A DNA stretch of 64,000 nucleotides from Chlamydiae bacterium CG10_big_fil_rev_8_21_14_0_10_42_34 (GTDB lineage Bacteria > Chlamydiota > Chlamydiia > Chlamydiales > SM23-39): contig PFAD01000020.1 of assembly GCA_002773795.1 (NCBI GenBank), positions 124,001 through 188,000 on the forward strand. The letters run 5' to 3'. Positions 9,188 through 17,543 of the stretch are shown here, piece after piece. Positions within the stretch are counted from its first letter, which is position 1; the number at the start of each line of letters is the position of its first letter. A model generated the notes under the pieces. The model searched no databases. It was not told the origin of the DNA and was given only the letters and a program-made list of their open reading frames with translations. A program made the position numbers and the translations under genes.

Positions 9188-10132
9188 ATGGATCGGTCTT
9201 TTACATCTAGCGACGAGCACGATTTTCTCTTCATTTCAGCAGAGGAAGAGGGCGTTCGTATTGATAAACTTCTCGCAGCCCGTTACCCCCACTATTCTAG
9301 AACATATTTTCAGCATCTCATTGAAATTGAGTGCGTCCTTATTAATGGAGAGCCTGCAAAAAAACGGTTCATTCCAGAAGAGGGTGATGAAATCGAAGTC
9401 TGCTTTCAAGCGGTCCCTGAAGCATCCATAGAACCAGAAGACATCCCTTTAGAAGTTCTTTACGAAGACGAACACATTTTAGCCGTAAACAAACCGGCGG
9501 GCATGGTTGTCCACCCAGCACCAGGTCACTGGTCCGGAACATTTGTGAACGCGCTCCTTGGTCATTGCCAAGACATTGCACCGAACGATGATCCACTACG
9601 TCCTGGAATTGTTCACCGCCTTGACAAAGAGACAACAGGTGTTTTAATTGCTGCCAAAACACGCATCGCCCACCAGAAGCTAATTGAAATGTTTTCAAAG
9701 CGGAAAATGGAAAAGCTTTATCTCGCTATCTGCCAAGGGCGCCCAGCGAATGCTACCATCAACATGCCCATTGGTCGCCACCCCGTTCATCGCAAAGAGA
9801 TGGCAGTTATTCCCGATGGCAGAGAAGCCATTACAGAAATTCAAGTTGCTGCATTTAATGACAAAGTTTCCCTCGTCCTTTGCAAACCAAAAACGGGAAG
9901 AACGCATCAAATTCGCGTCCACCTCAAACACGCAGGCAGCCCAGTAGTCGGCGACTCTGTTTATGGAAAAAAAGATCTTCATCCGCGCCAACTTTTGCAT
10001 GCATACCGTCTTTGCTTTGATCATCCGATAACAGGTTCACCCATCCGTTTAGTTGCCCCCATCCCTCACGATATGATCGTCTGGCTACAAAAACTTTGTG
10101 GCCCTTCTCTATGCGCTCCCGTTTTGACTTAA
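9188..10132 (+). CDS. rluD: RluD-type 23S rRNA pseudouridine synthase
   Basis: The 314-residue protein has an N-terminal S4-like RNA-binding domain (about 17-75) and a RsuA/RluA catalytic domain. The signature HRLDKETTGVLIAAK contains the catalytic aspartate, and GRTHQIRVHLKHAGSPVVGD is the conserved C-terminal motif. RluD converts uridines in helix 69 of 23S rRNA. Specificity for positions 1911/1915/1917 is inferred from the domain order. It precedes the KH-domain gene as in Chlamydia. Confidence 0.93.
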   Translation: MDRSFTSSDEHDFLFISAEEEGVRIDKLLAARYPHYSRTYFQHLIEIECVLINGEPAKKRFIPEEGDEIEVCFQAVPEASIEPEDIPLEVLYEDEHILAVNKPAGMVVHPAPGHWSGTFVNALLGHCQDIAPNDDPLRPGIVHRLDKETTGVLIAAKTRIAHQKLIEMFSKRKMEKLYLAICQGRPANATINMPIGRHPVHRKEMAVIPDGREAITEIQVAAFNDKVSLVLCKPKTGRTHQIRVHLKHAGSPVVGDSVYGKKDLHPRQLLHAYRLCFDHPITGSPIRLVAPIPHDMIVWLQKLCGPSLCAPVLT

Positions 10133-10152
10133 AAATCTTTTATGTTTCCTTA

Positions 10153-10182
10153 TTGTAAAAATTACGGATCAAAGGTTATAGT
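10153..10182 (+). promoter_or_regulatory. Predicted promoter of the structured leader and KH-domain gene
   Basis: TTGTAA at 10153-10158 and TATAGT at 10177-10182 are 18 bases apart. Transcription would start near 10190, at the first base of the structured region before khpA. Confidence 0.55.
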
Positions 10183-10189
10183 TTTTTTT

Positions 10190-10300
10190 GAACAGGCTGC
10201 TCGCCTTAAATCCCAGCCACATTAAGGTTGGGTTCAGTCGAGTTATGTGAAATGGCGGAAGGTGTTGCGAGGCAACCCGCCCCTTACCTGAACCGAACTT
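10190..10300 (+). ncRNA. Candidate structured RNA or leader upstream of khpA
   Basis: About 110 bases with three supported helices. One is CCCAGCC/GGTTGGG (10212-10218 with 10226-10232). A long-range pairing GGTTCAG/CTGAACC (10231-10237 with 10288-10294) shares two G residues with the first helix, so the two compete. Inside it lies GGCGG-bulge-GTTGC-GAG-GCAAC-CCGCC (10254-10281), a continuous 10-bp helix with a five-base bulge. It follows a predicted promoter and is locally more GC-rich than its surroundings. I could not match it to SRP RNA, tmRNA, 6S RNA or a known riboswitch class. It could be an independent small RNA or a cis-acting leader. Confidence 0.5.
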
Positions 10301-10326
10301 CCCATCGAAAGAGAGAGGCACTTCTT

Positions 10327-10596
10327 ATGAAGGAATTTGTAGAATACATCGTTAAAAATCTAGTCGATCATCCTGACCAGGTGCGCATCAATGAAATTGG
10401 TGGGACACACACCTTGATTATCGAGCTAGGCGTTGAGAAGTCTGATATCGGTAAAATTATCGGTAAAAAAGGAAAGACAATCAATGCAATTCGAACCCTT
10501 TTGATGTCTGTAGCAAGTCGCAACGGTCTTCGCGTCAATTTAGAAATTATTGAAGAAGATAAAGAAGAAAAAGAGCAAATCGAAGAAAACGCATAA
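10327..10596 (+). CDS. khpA: KH-domain RNA-binding protein (KhpA family)
   Basis: The ATG at 10327, preceded by GAGAGAGGC, gives an 89-residue protein consisting of one KH domain. The GxxG loop is seen in DIGKIIGKKGKTINAIR. KhpA-type proteins bind RNA broadly and in other bacteria act with KhpB on cell-envelope gene expression. The highly acidic C-terminal tail (EEDKEEKEQIEENA) is unusual for the family and could restrict RNA binding. A longer frame to 10228 would run through the structured RNA and is not supported. A hairpin follows the gene. Confidence 0.85.
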   Translation: MKEFVEYIVKNLVDHPDQVRINEIGGTHTLIIELGVEKSDIGKIIGKKGKTINAIRTLLMSVASRNGLRVNLEIIEEDKEEKEQIEENA

Positions 10597-10604
10597 AAGC
10601 AATG

Positions 10605-10629
10605 TCCCTTTCATAAATGAAAGGGATTT
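10605..10629 (+). terminator. Intrinsic terminator of khpA
   Basis: TCCCTTTCAT (10605-10614) and ATGAAAGGGA (10617-10626) form a perfect 10-bp inverted repeat with a short loop, followed by TTTG and an AT-rich run, starting 9 bases after the khpA stop. Confidence 0.7.
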
Positions 10630-10642
10630 GTATATTTACACT

Positions 10643-11008
10643 ATGCTTGAACCAATATATTTATATCCTTTTAACACTTTATACCGAGATGGGATCTCGT
10701 ATAGATATTGCACATTTGTAAACAATGACGAGGATGAAAACCTCTATCACCTAATTATTCGCGTTTATGACGGGGCTTACCAAGTTTTCAAAATGGGAAA
10801 AGAGCTCCCGAAAAAATCCCAACTCTTTCATGACATTGAGGGCAAAAACCCCGCCCCAAACTTTTTTAGTGAACTAGAGTGGAAAAAGTTGAACGATGCA
10901 GGAAGGCTTGGGCGATTCAGCGCAGCCATAAACAAATATTTGAGTTCATTTTGGAAGCTATGTTGCCACGCGCTTAGGCAAATAAGGGCTAACCATCGCC
11001 TTTCTTGA
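10643..11008 (+). CDS. Hypothetical 121-residue protein
   Basis: The frame from the ATG at 10643 encodes MLEPIYLYPFNTLYRDGISY onward, rich in Tyr and Phe, with no signal peptide. A longer start at 10550 would overlap khpA and its terminator and adds only a lysine-rich stretch, so I reject it. The position matches a small unnamed gene between the KH gene and kdsA in Chlamydia. Its last 51 bases overlap the 3' end of the opposite-strand gene; the C-terminal segment RQIRANHRLS looks atypical and may be read-through. The family is unknown. Confidence 0.6.
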   Translation: MLEPIYLYPFNTLYRDGISYRYCTFVNNDEDENLYHLIIRVYDGAYQVFKMGKELPKKSQLFHDIEGKNPAPNFFSELEWKKLNDAGRLGRFSAAINKYLSSFWKLCCHALRQIRANHRLS

Positions 11009-13432
11009 GTTAAGAGTTGCCGCCTTATATTTTAAGACTGCGATCGGCAAATTCTTCTTCAATTTCTTATGAGGAATATCTAAAAAGCTCTCTTTAAAGA
11101 TTGACGCGAGATCATCTGCGTTAGAGCCCAAAAACTCAACTTCCAGGTCATTCTTTTGTAGTCCAGGAGACGCTTGGAACTTGTTTAAAAACTGTTTCAA
11201 GTGCTCAATTGCAATTTCTCTTTCAGAAATCCAGATCCAAAGCTCATCTTGATGACGATATTTTTCAGCAGAGCCTTTGTAAACTTCTTCAGCACTTACA
11301 ATTGTACTTGTCATGTGTATGTGAAGATCGATTTCTGGACTTTCGGTGCTCACACTTTTCGCCTTGTCCAACCAAACACGACGAATCTCATTTGCGTGTT
11401 TTTCAAAGAGCTTGATATTTGTCGCAAACATCTTTGTCTGCCCTACTCTGCAACACCCATTTTGCTCTTTGGTATCTGCAAAAAGATTAGAAGCCTCACC
11501 TTGAGCGCAAAGAGTTAGGTTTTTAGCCACCTCTTTTTCTCTATGTTCATATACCTTGCTATAAAGAGAATACATATCCTCATTTTGCAAAATGATTTGT
11601 GCCGCTTTTTTCGGGAAGTTTCGATCGCGAGCTAACTTCTCAAGGTTAATGATACTTGCCTTCTTACCGGTCGCTAAAGTTTTTAGTCTATTTAACAAAG
11701 AAGCGACACACTGAACATCAAGAGAGCTTACCTTACTCAATAAATCTGTATCATCGATGATTCCATAGAGAAAGTGGAGATATTCGATATATTCTCTTTC
11801 TGGATGGATATAATACGGCTTTCTCCGATTTGCGTCGTTGATCTCAAAAGCTTTTTGAGCAACTAGCGTATTGCTAGACTGGGCATCAGATAAAATTGCC
11901 ATCGGCGCTGAAAAGGTATTGAGGGCAGTTTTATGGTGGTCAATCACGCTAATGACATCGAGATACGATGGAATGCCCATCTCATCGCGATTGGAAAAAT
12001 CTCTGAGAGAAACCGTACCAAGAGTTGGCTTTCTTAAGTCAGACGCTTGAATCACACCTACGGGATAGAGGCGTTCTTCATCTGGATATACAACCGTTAA
12101 ATAGGAGTAATTTGTGATCTTATTGCGAATTTCTTCAACATCAGAGCGGACTGTTACCGAAGTTAAGTTATGGCCAAAGACCTCAAACTTTGCCTTCAAA
12201 GCAACATCGAGTTTTTCCATCCGCGCCCGAATTTTGACAATTGCGAGATGAAGACTTTGTGTTGCCCCTTCTAAGAAGCTAAAAATCCTTGGCCTTTCTT
12301 CAAGAAGGTGCCCTTTTTTATCAAAAAGATTCGCCTTCTCCATCTTAGCAATTAATCCATCAACTCCACCGAATGGAACTTCGCCAAGTCGCGATAAATT
12401 CGTAGCTAGATCCTCAAAATCACACGCGATTCCTTTTGGGATATTTAATACTTTAACAAGAAAATCTTCTACCTGCTCCTTCTGCTTATTAGAAAACTCT
12501 AAAGCCGGCTCGCAAGACTCAAGTTTCATTGACAAAAGACGTTTCAAAGCGGATTCGATGTCTTTAATGTGGAGGTTTTCTTTTGCAAAGACTCCGATCA
12601 AGCCGACGTGCAGACTGTTTTCAAACCAACGCAAGCAGCTACTCAATAAGATAATAACTTGCCGAACACCTTCCACATCCGTTGCGCGCCAATCGCCAAG
12701 AAAATAGCCGTCTTCATCGACAACTACCACAGCATTGTGACCTCGATCGTGATCAATTTCAGCAATCGAACCCGCTAAAGTCATCCGCTCCAACCCTTTT
12801 TGAGTCATGAGATCGTTGCCAGTAAGGCTCAGCATGGTCCTTGTTTTAGGAAGATGTGTGAAAATCGCATCTCCGAAAAGATCGCGAAAAATCCATTCGA
12901 TTTCGATTTGTGACTGAGGCGGACCGTCGGGCAGGTTCCAAATATGAAGTCCATCCGACACCCTTGCAGCAAAAGCATCCAACCAGCCCCAAAAAGAGGC
13001 TATTGTAGTGTCTAGGTCGGGTGACTTATGGGCAGTTACAAAGTGGGTCCCTTCATAAACTTTGTCCATCCCGATAGGAAATAAATTTTGATAATCACTC
13101 CGCTCGACCCATTTTCCAGCAATCTTAGATCGGATTCGGTAGTTTTCTTCGAAGCTCAACCCAGATAGCTGGTTAAGCCAAATTTCAAAGCTCGTGAATG
13201 TGTAGTGCTCAAGAATCTGCTCTTCATCAATTCGCCGAACAAACTCCAGAGCTGCGGGGAGCAAAAAACAAGGCTCTGCTTCGTCTTGAATTAAAGCCAA
13301 AAGAGCTTGATTGACCTTATTGCTTTTCGCGCGATCAACCTCACCTTTTAGACCTTTTAGTTTTTTAATAACGGCTTCAATCCCATCAAAGAATTGGACC
13401 GTAATCTGGTGATTGCCTAAAAGCTTCTTCAT
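10958..13432 (-). CDS. DHH-superfamily phosphoesterase with CBS-like insert (family II pyrophosphatase/exopolyphosphatase-like)
   Basis: The 824-residue protein carries the split DHH active site: AHKSPDLDTT (about residues 134-143, motif I), a DHH motif in VISVIDHHKTAL, SSNT shortly after, and GIIDDTDLL. Between them are two CBS-like segments, VVVVDEDGYFLGDWRATDV (about 235-255) and TVVYPDEERLYPVGVIQASD. A C-terminal DHHA2-like domain would fill the rest. This order resembles CBS-type family II pyrophosphatases, in which nucleotides bound by the CBS pair regulate hydrolysis of pyrophosphate. At 824 residues it is longer than the usual roughly 550, with an extra N-terminal region (1-125) I do not recognise. 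Substrate is not certain; short polyphosphate is possible. It lies downstream of tRNA-Arg. Confidence 0.75.
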   Translation of the reverse strand: MKKLLGNHQITVQFFDGIEAVIKKLKGLKGEVDRAKSNKVNQALLALIQDEAEPCFLLPAALEFVRRIDEEQILEHYTFTSFEIWLNQLSGLSFEENYRIRSKIAGKWVERSDYQNLFPIGMDKVYEGTHFVTAHKSPDLDTTIASFWGWLDAFAARVSDGLHIWNLPDGPPQSQIEIEWIFRDLFGDAIFTHLPKTRTMLSLTGNDLMTQKGLERMTLAGSIAEIDHDRGHNAVVVVDEDGYFLGDWRATDVEGVRQVIILLSSCLRWFENSLHVGLIGVFAKENLHIKDIESALKRLLSMKLESCEPALEFSNKQKEQVEDFLVKVLNIPKGIACDFEDLATNLSRLGEVPFGGVDGLIAKMEKANLFDKKGHLLEERPRIFSFLEGATQSLHLAIVKIRARMEKLDVALKAKFEVFGHNLTSVTVRSDVEEIRNKITNYSYLTVVYPDEERLYPVGVIQASDLRKPTLGTVSLRDFSNRDEMGIPSYLDVISVIDHHKTALNTFSAPMAILSDAQSSNTLVAQKAFEINDANRRKPYYIHPEREYIEYLHFLYGIIDDTDLLSKVSSLDVQCVASLLNRLKTLATGKKASIINLEKLARDRNFPKKAAQIILQNEDMYSLYSKVYEHREKEVAKNLTLCAQGEASNLFADTKEQNGCCRVGQTKMFATNIKLFEKHANEIRRVWLDKAKSVSTESPEIDLHIHMTSTIVSAEEVYKGSAEKYRHQDELWIWISEREIAIEHLKQFLNKFQASPGLQKNDLEVEFLGSNADDLASIFKESFLDIPHKKLKKNLPIAVLKYKAATLNSRKAMVSPYLPKRVAT

Positions 13433-13447
13433 TCTTTTTCCACCTAA

Positions 13448-13520
13448 CGGACTGAGCAGGACTCGAACCTGCGACCACCCGCTTAGAAGGCGGGTGCTCT
13501 ATCCACTGAGCTATCAGTCC
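13448..13520 (-). tRNA. tRNA-Arg (anticodon TCT)
   Basis: The minus strand reads as a complete cloverleaf: acceptor GGACTGA/TCAGTCC, D arm with AGCTCAGTGGATAGAGC, anticodon stem CCCGC/GCGGG around loop CTTCTAA (anticodon TCT, decoding AGA), and T arm GCAGG/CCTGC with TTCGAGT. Discriminator base is G and CCA is not encoded. Confidence 0.96.
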
Positions 13521-13528
13521 AAAGCATA

Positions 13529-13703
13529 TATACACAAACAAATTCAAAAGTTGGTTTTTGACTACGTCGAATAGCCACTAATTTTAAGCCCGCCTGCATC
13601 GCTCAACTTATTCAAGTTGAGCTGTTTCGGCGCTGGCTTCGCCTGACTTGAAATTAGGAGATCTCCTTCTCAAACTCCCAATTTTTGAATTCATTTGTGT
13701 ATA
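13529..13703. repeat. 175-bp nested palindrome, MITE-like element
   Basis: Terminal inverted repeats of 26 bases (13529-13554 and 13678-13703) match at 23 positions. Inside them a second pair CTAATTTTAAG / CTTGAAATTAG (13577-13587 and 13646-13656 region) and a perfect central hairpin GCTCAACTT-ATTC-AAGTTGAGC lie on the same axis. The whole unit could fold into one long hairpin on either strand. It contains no reading frame. It sits 9 bases upstream of tRNA-Arg, outside any gene. The layout fits a non-autonomous miniature transposon or a chromosomal palindromic repeat; no second copy was found in this window. Confidence 0.7.
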
Positions 13704-13881
13704 AATCTACCCTTTTATAGGGGTATTTTGCAAGAAATGGTTGCAACAGCCCCAAGTTTAAATAATTTACCCTTAAAAATGGCCCCCAAATACACCTGCC
13801 TGACAAAAAAGGGAAATCGCTTGCCAATAAGGAAAACTTCCTATAGTTTTTTCTCCTTCATTTCAACCTAAAAGGCTCTTC

Positions 13882-15240
13882 ATGCTTCAAATCCTATTTT
13901 CCTTTCTTCTCCTCTCTTCTCTTTTTTCGGAGCAAAAAATATCAAGCCACACAATTGATACGCAAAACGAGACGCTCGATTACACTGTGACAGTTGAGAC
14001 GGGGGAAATCAGCTACACCTCTTATACAAAAGAGGGTGAAAATAGACCTATTACATTTGCCTTTAATGGTGGGCCCGGATCTTCTTCTGTTTGGCTCCAC
14101 TTAGGCTGCTTTGGCCCGCGCCGCATTCTCATGCCAGAAGAGGGGCAATCCTCCATACCTCCTTACCAACTGATCGACAATTCTGAAACGATCCTCGATT
14201 TGACCGACCTAGTATTCATCGATCCTATGGGTACAGGCTTCAGCAAAGCTTCCAGTAAAGAGGACGAAAAAAACTTCTACAGCATCAAAAATGACGTTGA
14301 ATCTGTGGGTAAATTCATCCGTGATTATCTGACAAAAAACCAACGCTGGAATAGTCCAAAATATATCGCTGGAGAAAGTTATGGAGCCATGCGCGCAGCC
14401 GGTTTGGCCGATTATCTACATAATGAGTTTGGGATCTACCTCAACGGATTGATCATGATTTCAGCGGCAATTGACTACCAGACATTCATCTTTGATAATG
14501 ATAATCCTGTCCCCTATTTTATCTTTTTACCGAGCTACGCCACAACCGCTTGGTATCATGGAAAGTACAGGCCTGATGCAACCGTAGAAGAAGTTGCGCA
14601 AGAAGCTCGGGATTTTGTCTACCAAACCTACGCACCCTCTTTACTTTGCAGAAAATGTTTTGATGCACAATCGATCAACGAAACCCTTTCTAAAATCACC
14701 GCTTTGCCACTCGAAATCGTTCAAAAAAACTACGGGCGAATCGATGACGATCAATTTTTTTTCGGCCTTTTTGCTAAAGAGAAAAAAATGGTGGGAAGAT
14801 TTGACTCTCGGATCATCGGATTTTCAGATAATATCTTTCAAGATCCAAGCGATATTGCGATCTACGGAATTTTTGCTGGGGCCTTTCACGACTATCTTCA
14901 TAAAGAACTTGGCTTTCAAGATTCATACACCCTTGTCTCATTCGACATTAACAGAAAATGGGACTACTGGGACTACAACCGTTGGGGTTACCCGAATTTA
15001 ATGGGCGGCTTGAGAAGGGCTCTTGTCACAAATCCTAATATGAAAGTTTTCTTTGGATGTGGCTATTTTGATCTTGCAACCCCCTTTGCTGCCACCGAGT
15101 ATTGTCTCGACCACCTCGATGTTCCAAACGCTTGCATTCAAACGGAGTATTATGAGGGGGGCCATATGTACTATACCAATCCAAAAGCACGCATCAAATT
15201 CAAACAAGATTTAATCCGCTTCTATGAGGAAAACCGATGA
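13882..15240 (+). CDS. Exported S10-family serine carboxypeptidase-like protein (first of a tandem pair)
   Basis: The 452-residue protein starts with a signal peptide (MLQILFSFLLLSSLFS). The mature part is a serine carboxypeptidase (MEROPS S10) fold: FNGGPGSSSVW (about 61-71), IDPMGTGFS, the nucleophile in AGESYGAMRA (Ser about 166), the Asp in GYFDLATPFAATEY and the His in EGGHMYY. All three catalytic residues are visible. S10 enzymes remove C-terminal residues from peptides at acidic pH; in a chlamydia-like cell it would act in the periplasm or be secreted further. Its last 4 bases (ATGA) overlap the paralogue downstream, so they are translationally coupled. Nothing is recognised between 13704 and 13881 apart from AT-rich, promoter-like sequence. 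Confidence 0.88.
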   Translation: MLQILFSFLLLSSLFSEQKISSHTIDTQNETLDYTVTVETGEISYTSYTKEGENRPITFAFNGGPGSSSVWLHLGCFGPRRILMPEEGQSSIPPYQLIDNSETILDLTDLVFIDPMGTGFSKASSKEDEKNFYSIKNDVESVGKFIRDYLTKNQRWNSPKYIAGESYGAMRAAGLADYLHNEFGIYLNGLIMISAAIDYQTFIFDNDNPVPYFIFLPSYATTAWYHGKYRPDATVEEVAQEARDFVYQTYAPSLLCRKCFDAQSINETLSKITALPLEIVQKNYGRIDDDQFFFGLFAKEKKMVGRFDSRIIGFSDNIFQDPSDIAIYGIFAGAFHDYLHKELGFQDSYTLVSFDINRKWDYWDYNRWGYPNLMGGLRRALVTNPNMKVFFGCGYFDLATPFAATEYCLDHLDVPNACIQTEYYEGGHMYYTNPKARIKFKQDLIRFYEENR

Positions 15241-16691
15241 AATACTTCCTTTTACTCCTCCCCTTACTTTCTCTTTTTGCCCAAGATGAAGAAGCAGAGT
15301 TCGATCCGAAAATTTCGATTACGAACCACCAAATCAAGACCCATAACGGAGTGCTTAACTATACGGCTATGACAGGGGTGTGCCCGATCCTGTACAACAA
15401 TACAATTGAAGCTGAGCTTTTTTTCATCTCCTACACGAAAGATTCCGAAGAAGACCGTCCGATCACTTTTGTCTTCCCCGGCGGACCGGGTGGTGCAGGG
15501 ACATTAGAATCGATCATTACCTTTGGACCTAGAAGAATCTTGACCGCTGGAGAAGGGAGAACCATCCACCCTCCCTATAAACTCATCGACAATCCAGAAA
15601 CAATTCTGGAATACACAGACCTCGTCTTTGTAGACCCAGCTGAATGCGGCTATAGCAAAATTACAGAAAACGGAAACCCTGATTTCTTTTTCAGTGTTGA
15701 AGGCGACATCCAATCGCTCGGTGAATTTATCCACAATTTTATTGATTCAACCTGCCGCTGGAATTCTCCAATTTATCTCTCGGGAGGCAGTTACGGCACA
15801 ATGCGCTGTGCAGGACTTGCTGCAAACTTGTTTCAGTACGGGATTGCTGTGAGAGGCATTATCCTAGAAGGGTGCGCTTTTGCATTCGATACAATCGTAT
15901 CCGCTAGAGACCAAATTTTACCGAACTGCTTAATGATCCCCACATTTGCAGCCACTGCATGGCATCACGGAAGGCTTTGGCCGGAAAAATCGCTCGAAGA
16001 AGTTGTCGACTACGCGCGCCGCTTCGCTTTTGATGAGTACGCCCCTCATATGCTTCAACCAACACGCTTAAGCTACGTCGAAAAAACTGTTTTTGAAGAA
16101 AAAATGGCAGATCTCATCGGCCTTTCAACGGACACAATCAAGAGGTTCAACGGAAAAATCGACGAAACCATTTATACCTCCCACTTTTTTGGATCTGAAA
16201 GAAAAGTCTTGGGAGGCTTGGACACACGCTATTCAAGCGATATAGCAACAATAGATCCTCAGCATGCTGGAGATCCAAGTTACCTCGATTCAATCGGCAT
16301 TCGACCTGCCTTCATCCATTACTTGCAAAATGAGCTAGACACCTTTTTCGACTATCAGAAATATGTCGGCTTTTCTATGCAAGCAATCACCTCTTGGAAT
16401 TTTTCAAGTTATGACACATGGGGCAAACCAAATCTTTTACAAAGATTGCGCCACACATTGATTGCCAACCCTCAGATGAAAGTATTTATCGGATCGGGCT
16501 ATTACGATTGCCGCACTCCATTTGCCGCGACAGAATATTGCTTCGATCACCTCGATCTGCCCGCCTCGTATCAATCAAACCTCCAGTTTGAATATTACAA
16601 AGCGGGACATGGATTTATTTTTGATTACCCATCGCTTAAAAAACTAAAGAGGGATCTGACGAAATTTTACGGCATTAAAACCACTAACTAG
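15237..16691 (+). CDS. Exported S10-family serine carboxypeptidase-like protein (second, diverged copy)
   Basis: The 484-residue protein again starts with a signal peptide (MKYFLLLLPLLSLFA). It keeps the Ser in LSGGSYGTMRC (about 185), the Asp in GYYDCRTPFAATEY and the His in KAGHGFIFD. The oxyanion-hole motif reads PGGPGGAG instead of NGGPGSSS, and the DxxGTGFS motif has become VDPAECGYS. These changes suggest altered substrate choice or weaker activity than the upstream copy. An insertion of about 15 residues after TAMTG is rich in Asn and Thr. Shared segments such as FAATEYCLDHLD/FAATEYCFDHLD show that the pair arose by duplication. kdsA follows 15 bases later. Confidence 0.86.
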   Translation: MKYFLLLLPLLSLFAQDEEAEFDPKISITNHQIKTHNGVLNYTAMTGVCPILYNNTIEAELFFISYTKDSEEDRPITFVFPGGPGGAGTLESIITFGPRRILTAGEGRTIHPPYKLIDNPETILEYTDLVFVDPAECGYSKITENGNPDFFFSVEGDIQSLGEFIHNFIDSTCRWNSPIYLSGGSYGTMRCAGLAANLFQYGIAVRGIILEGCAFAFDTIVSARDQILPNCLMIPTFAATAWHHGRLWPEKSLEEVVDYARRFAFDEYAPHMLQPTRLSYVEKTVFEEKMADLIGLSTDTIKRFNGKIDETIYTSHFFGSERKVLGGLDTRYSSDIATIDPQHAGDPSYLDSIGIRPAFIHYLQNELDTFFDYQKYVGFSMQAITSWNFSSYDTWGKPNLLQRLRHTLIANPQMKVFIGSGYYDCRTPFAATEYCFDHLDLPASYQSNLQFEYYKAGHGFIFDYPSLKKLKRDLTKFYGIKTTN

Positions 16692-16706
16692 CTATATTTG
16701 TTGCTT

Positions 16707-17543
16707 ATGAAAGACGTCCCTATCCAGAAATTTTTTGTTGGAGACAAGCAGCCACTTACTATTTTTTGTGGCCCTTGTGTTATTGAATCGGAAGAATTTA
16801 CCCTTCAAGCAGCAGAAGAGCTCAAAGAGATCTTTAGCCGCTTCCCCTTCCAATTTGTTTTTAAATCCTCCTTTGACAAAGCAAACCGGACGTCGATCGA
16901 CTCTTTTCGCGGACCTGGCCTTGATGAAGGGCTAAAGATCTTGCAGCGCGTCCAAAAAGAGCTTGATCTTCCGATCATTACAGATATCCATACACCAGAC
17001 GATGCACGCATTGCTGGTGAAATTTGCGACGTGATCCAAATTCCCGCCTTTCTTTGCAGACAAACCGACCTGATTATCGCCGCAGGCAAAACGTCTGCCA
17101 CAGTCAATGTCAAAAAGGGGCAGTTTCTCTCGCCTTGGGACATGAAAAATGTAGTCGAAAAGCTTGTCCAGACAGGAAACGAAAAAATTATCCTGACTGA
17201 CCGAGGGACATCGTTTGGCTATAACAACTTGGTGAGCGACATGCGGGCGATCCCAATCATGCAACAATTTGGCTATCCCGTCTGTTTTGACGCAACTCAC
17301 TCAGTTCAGCTTCCAGGAGGCCTTGGATCTGCATCAGGAGGTCAGCGCGAATTTATCCCAACCCTTGCAAAATCGGCCATTGCAGCAGGCGCAAATGCCC
17401 TTTTCATCGAAGCGCATCCAAATCCAGCTCTTGCAAAATCAGATGCGAGCTCAGTCATGGCCTTCGATGACTTAAAAACGCTCCTTTCTCAAGTTGAGAG
17501 GTTATATGAGGCCGTTCAATGTTCCTCCGTTTCTTCGCACTAA
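16707..17543 (+). CDS. kdsA: 3-deoxy-D-manno-octulosonate 8-phosphate synthase
   Basis: The 278-residue protein has the KdsA signatures FCGPCVIESEEF, KSSFDKANRTS, TDIHTPDDA, LCRQTDLI, NVKKGQFLSPWDM and FDATHSVQLPGG. It condenses phosphoenolpyruvate with arabinose-5-phosphate, giving KDO-8-phosphate for lipopolysaccharide. The ATG at 16707 is preferred over a TTG nine bases upstream. The gene overlaps the LptC-like gene by 25 bases and leads a kdsA-lptC-lptB operon, the same order as in Chlamydia. Confidence 0.97.
   Translation: MKDVPIQKFFVGDKQPLTIFCGPCVIESEEFTLQAAEELKEIFSRFPFQFVFKSSFDKANRTSIDSFRGPGLDEGLKILQRVQKELDLPIITDIHTPDDARIAGEICDVIQIPAFLCRQTDLIIAAGKTSATVNVKKGQFLSPWDMKNVVEKLVQTGNEKIILTDRGTSFGYNNLVSDMRAIPIMQQFGYPVCFDATHSVQLPGGLGSASGGQREFIPTLAKSAIAAGANALFIEAHPNPALAKSDASSVMAFDDLKTLLSQVERLYEAVQCSSVSSH

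Noticed and set aside
9369-10024. Two antisense frames of 109 residues within rluD
   Set aside because: They mirror a well-conserved pseudouridine synthase gene and show composition typical of shadows.
10190-10326. Signal recognition particle (4.5S) RNA
   Set aside because: A CGGAAGG run and helices are present, but the conserved asymmetric loop and GGAA tetraloop core (AGGTCCGGAAGGAAGCAG-like) are absent.
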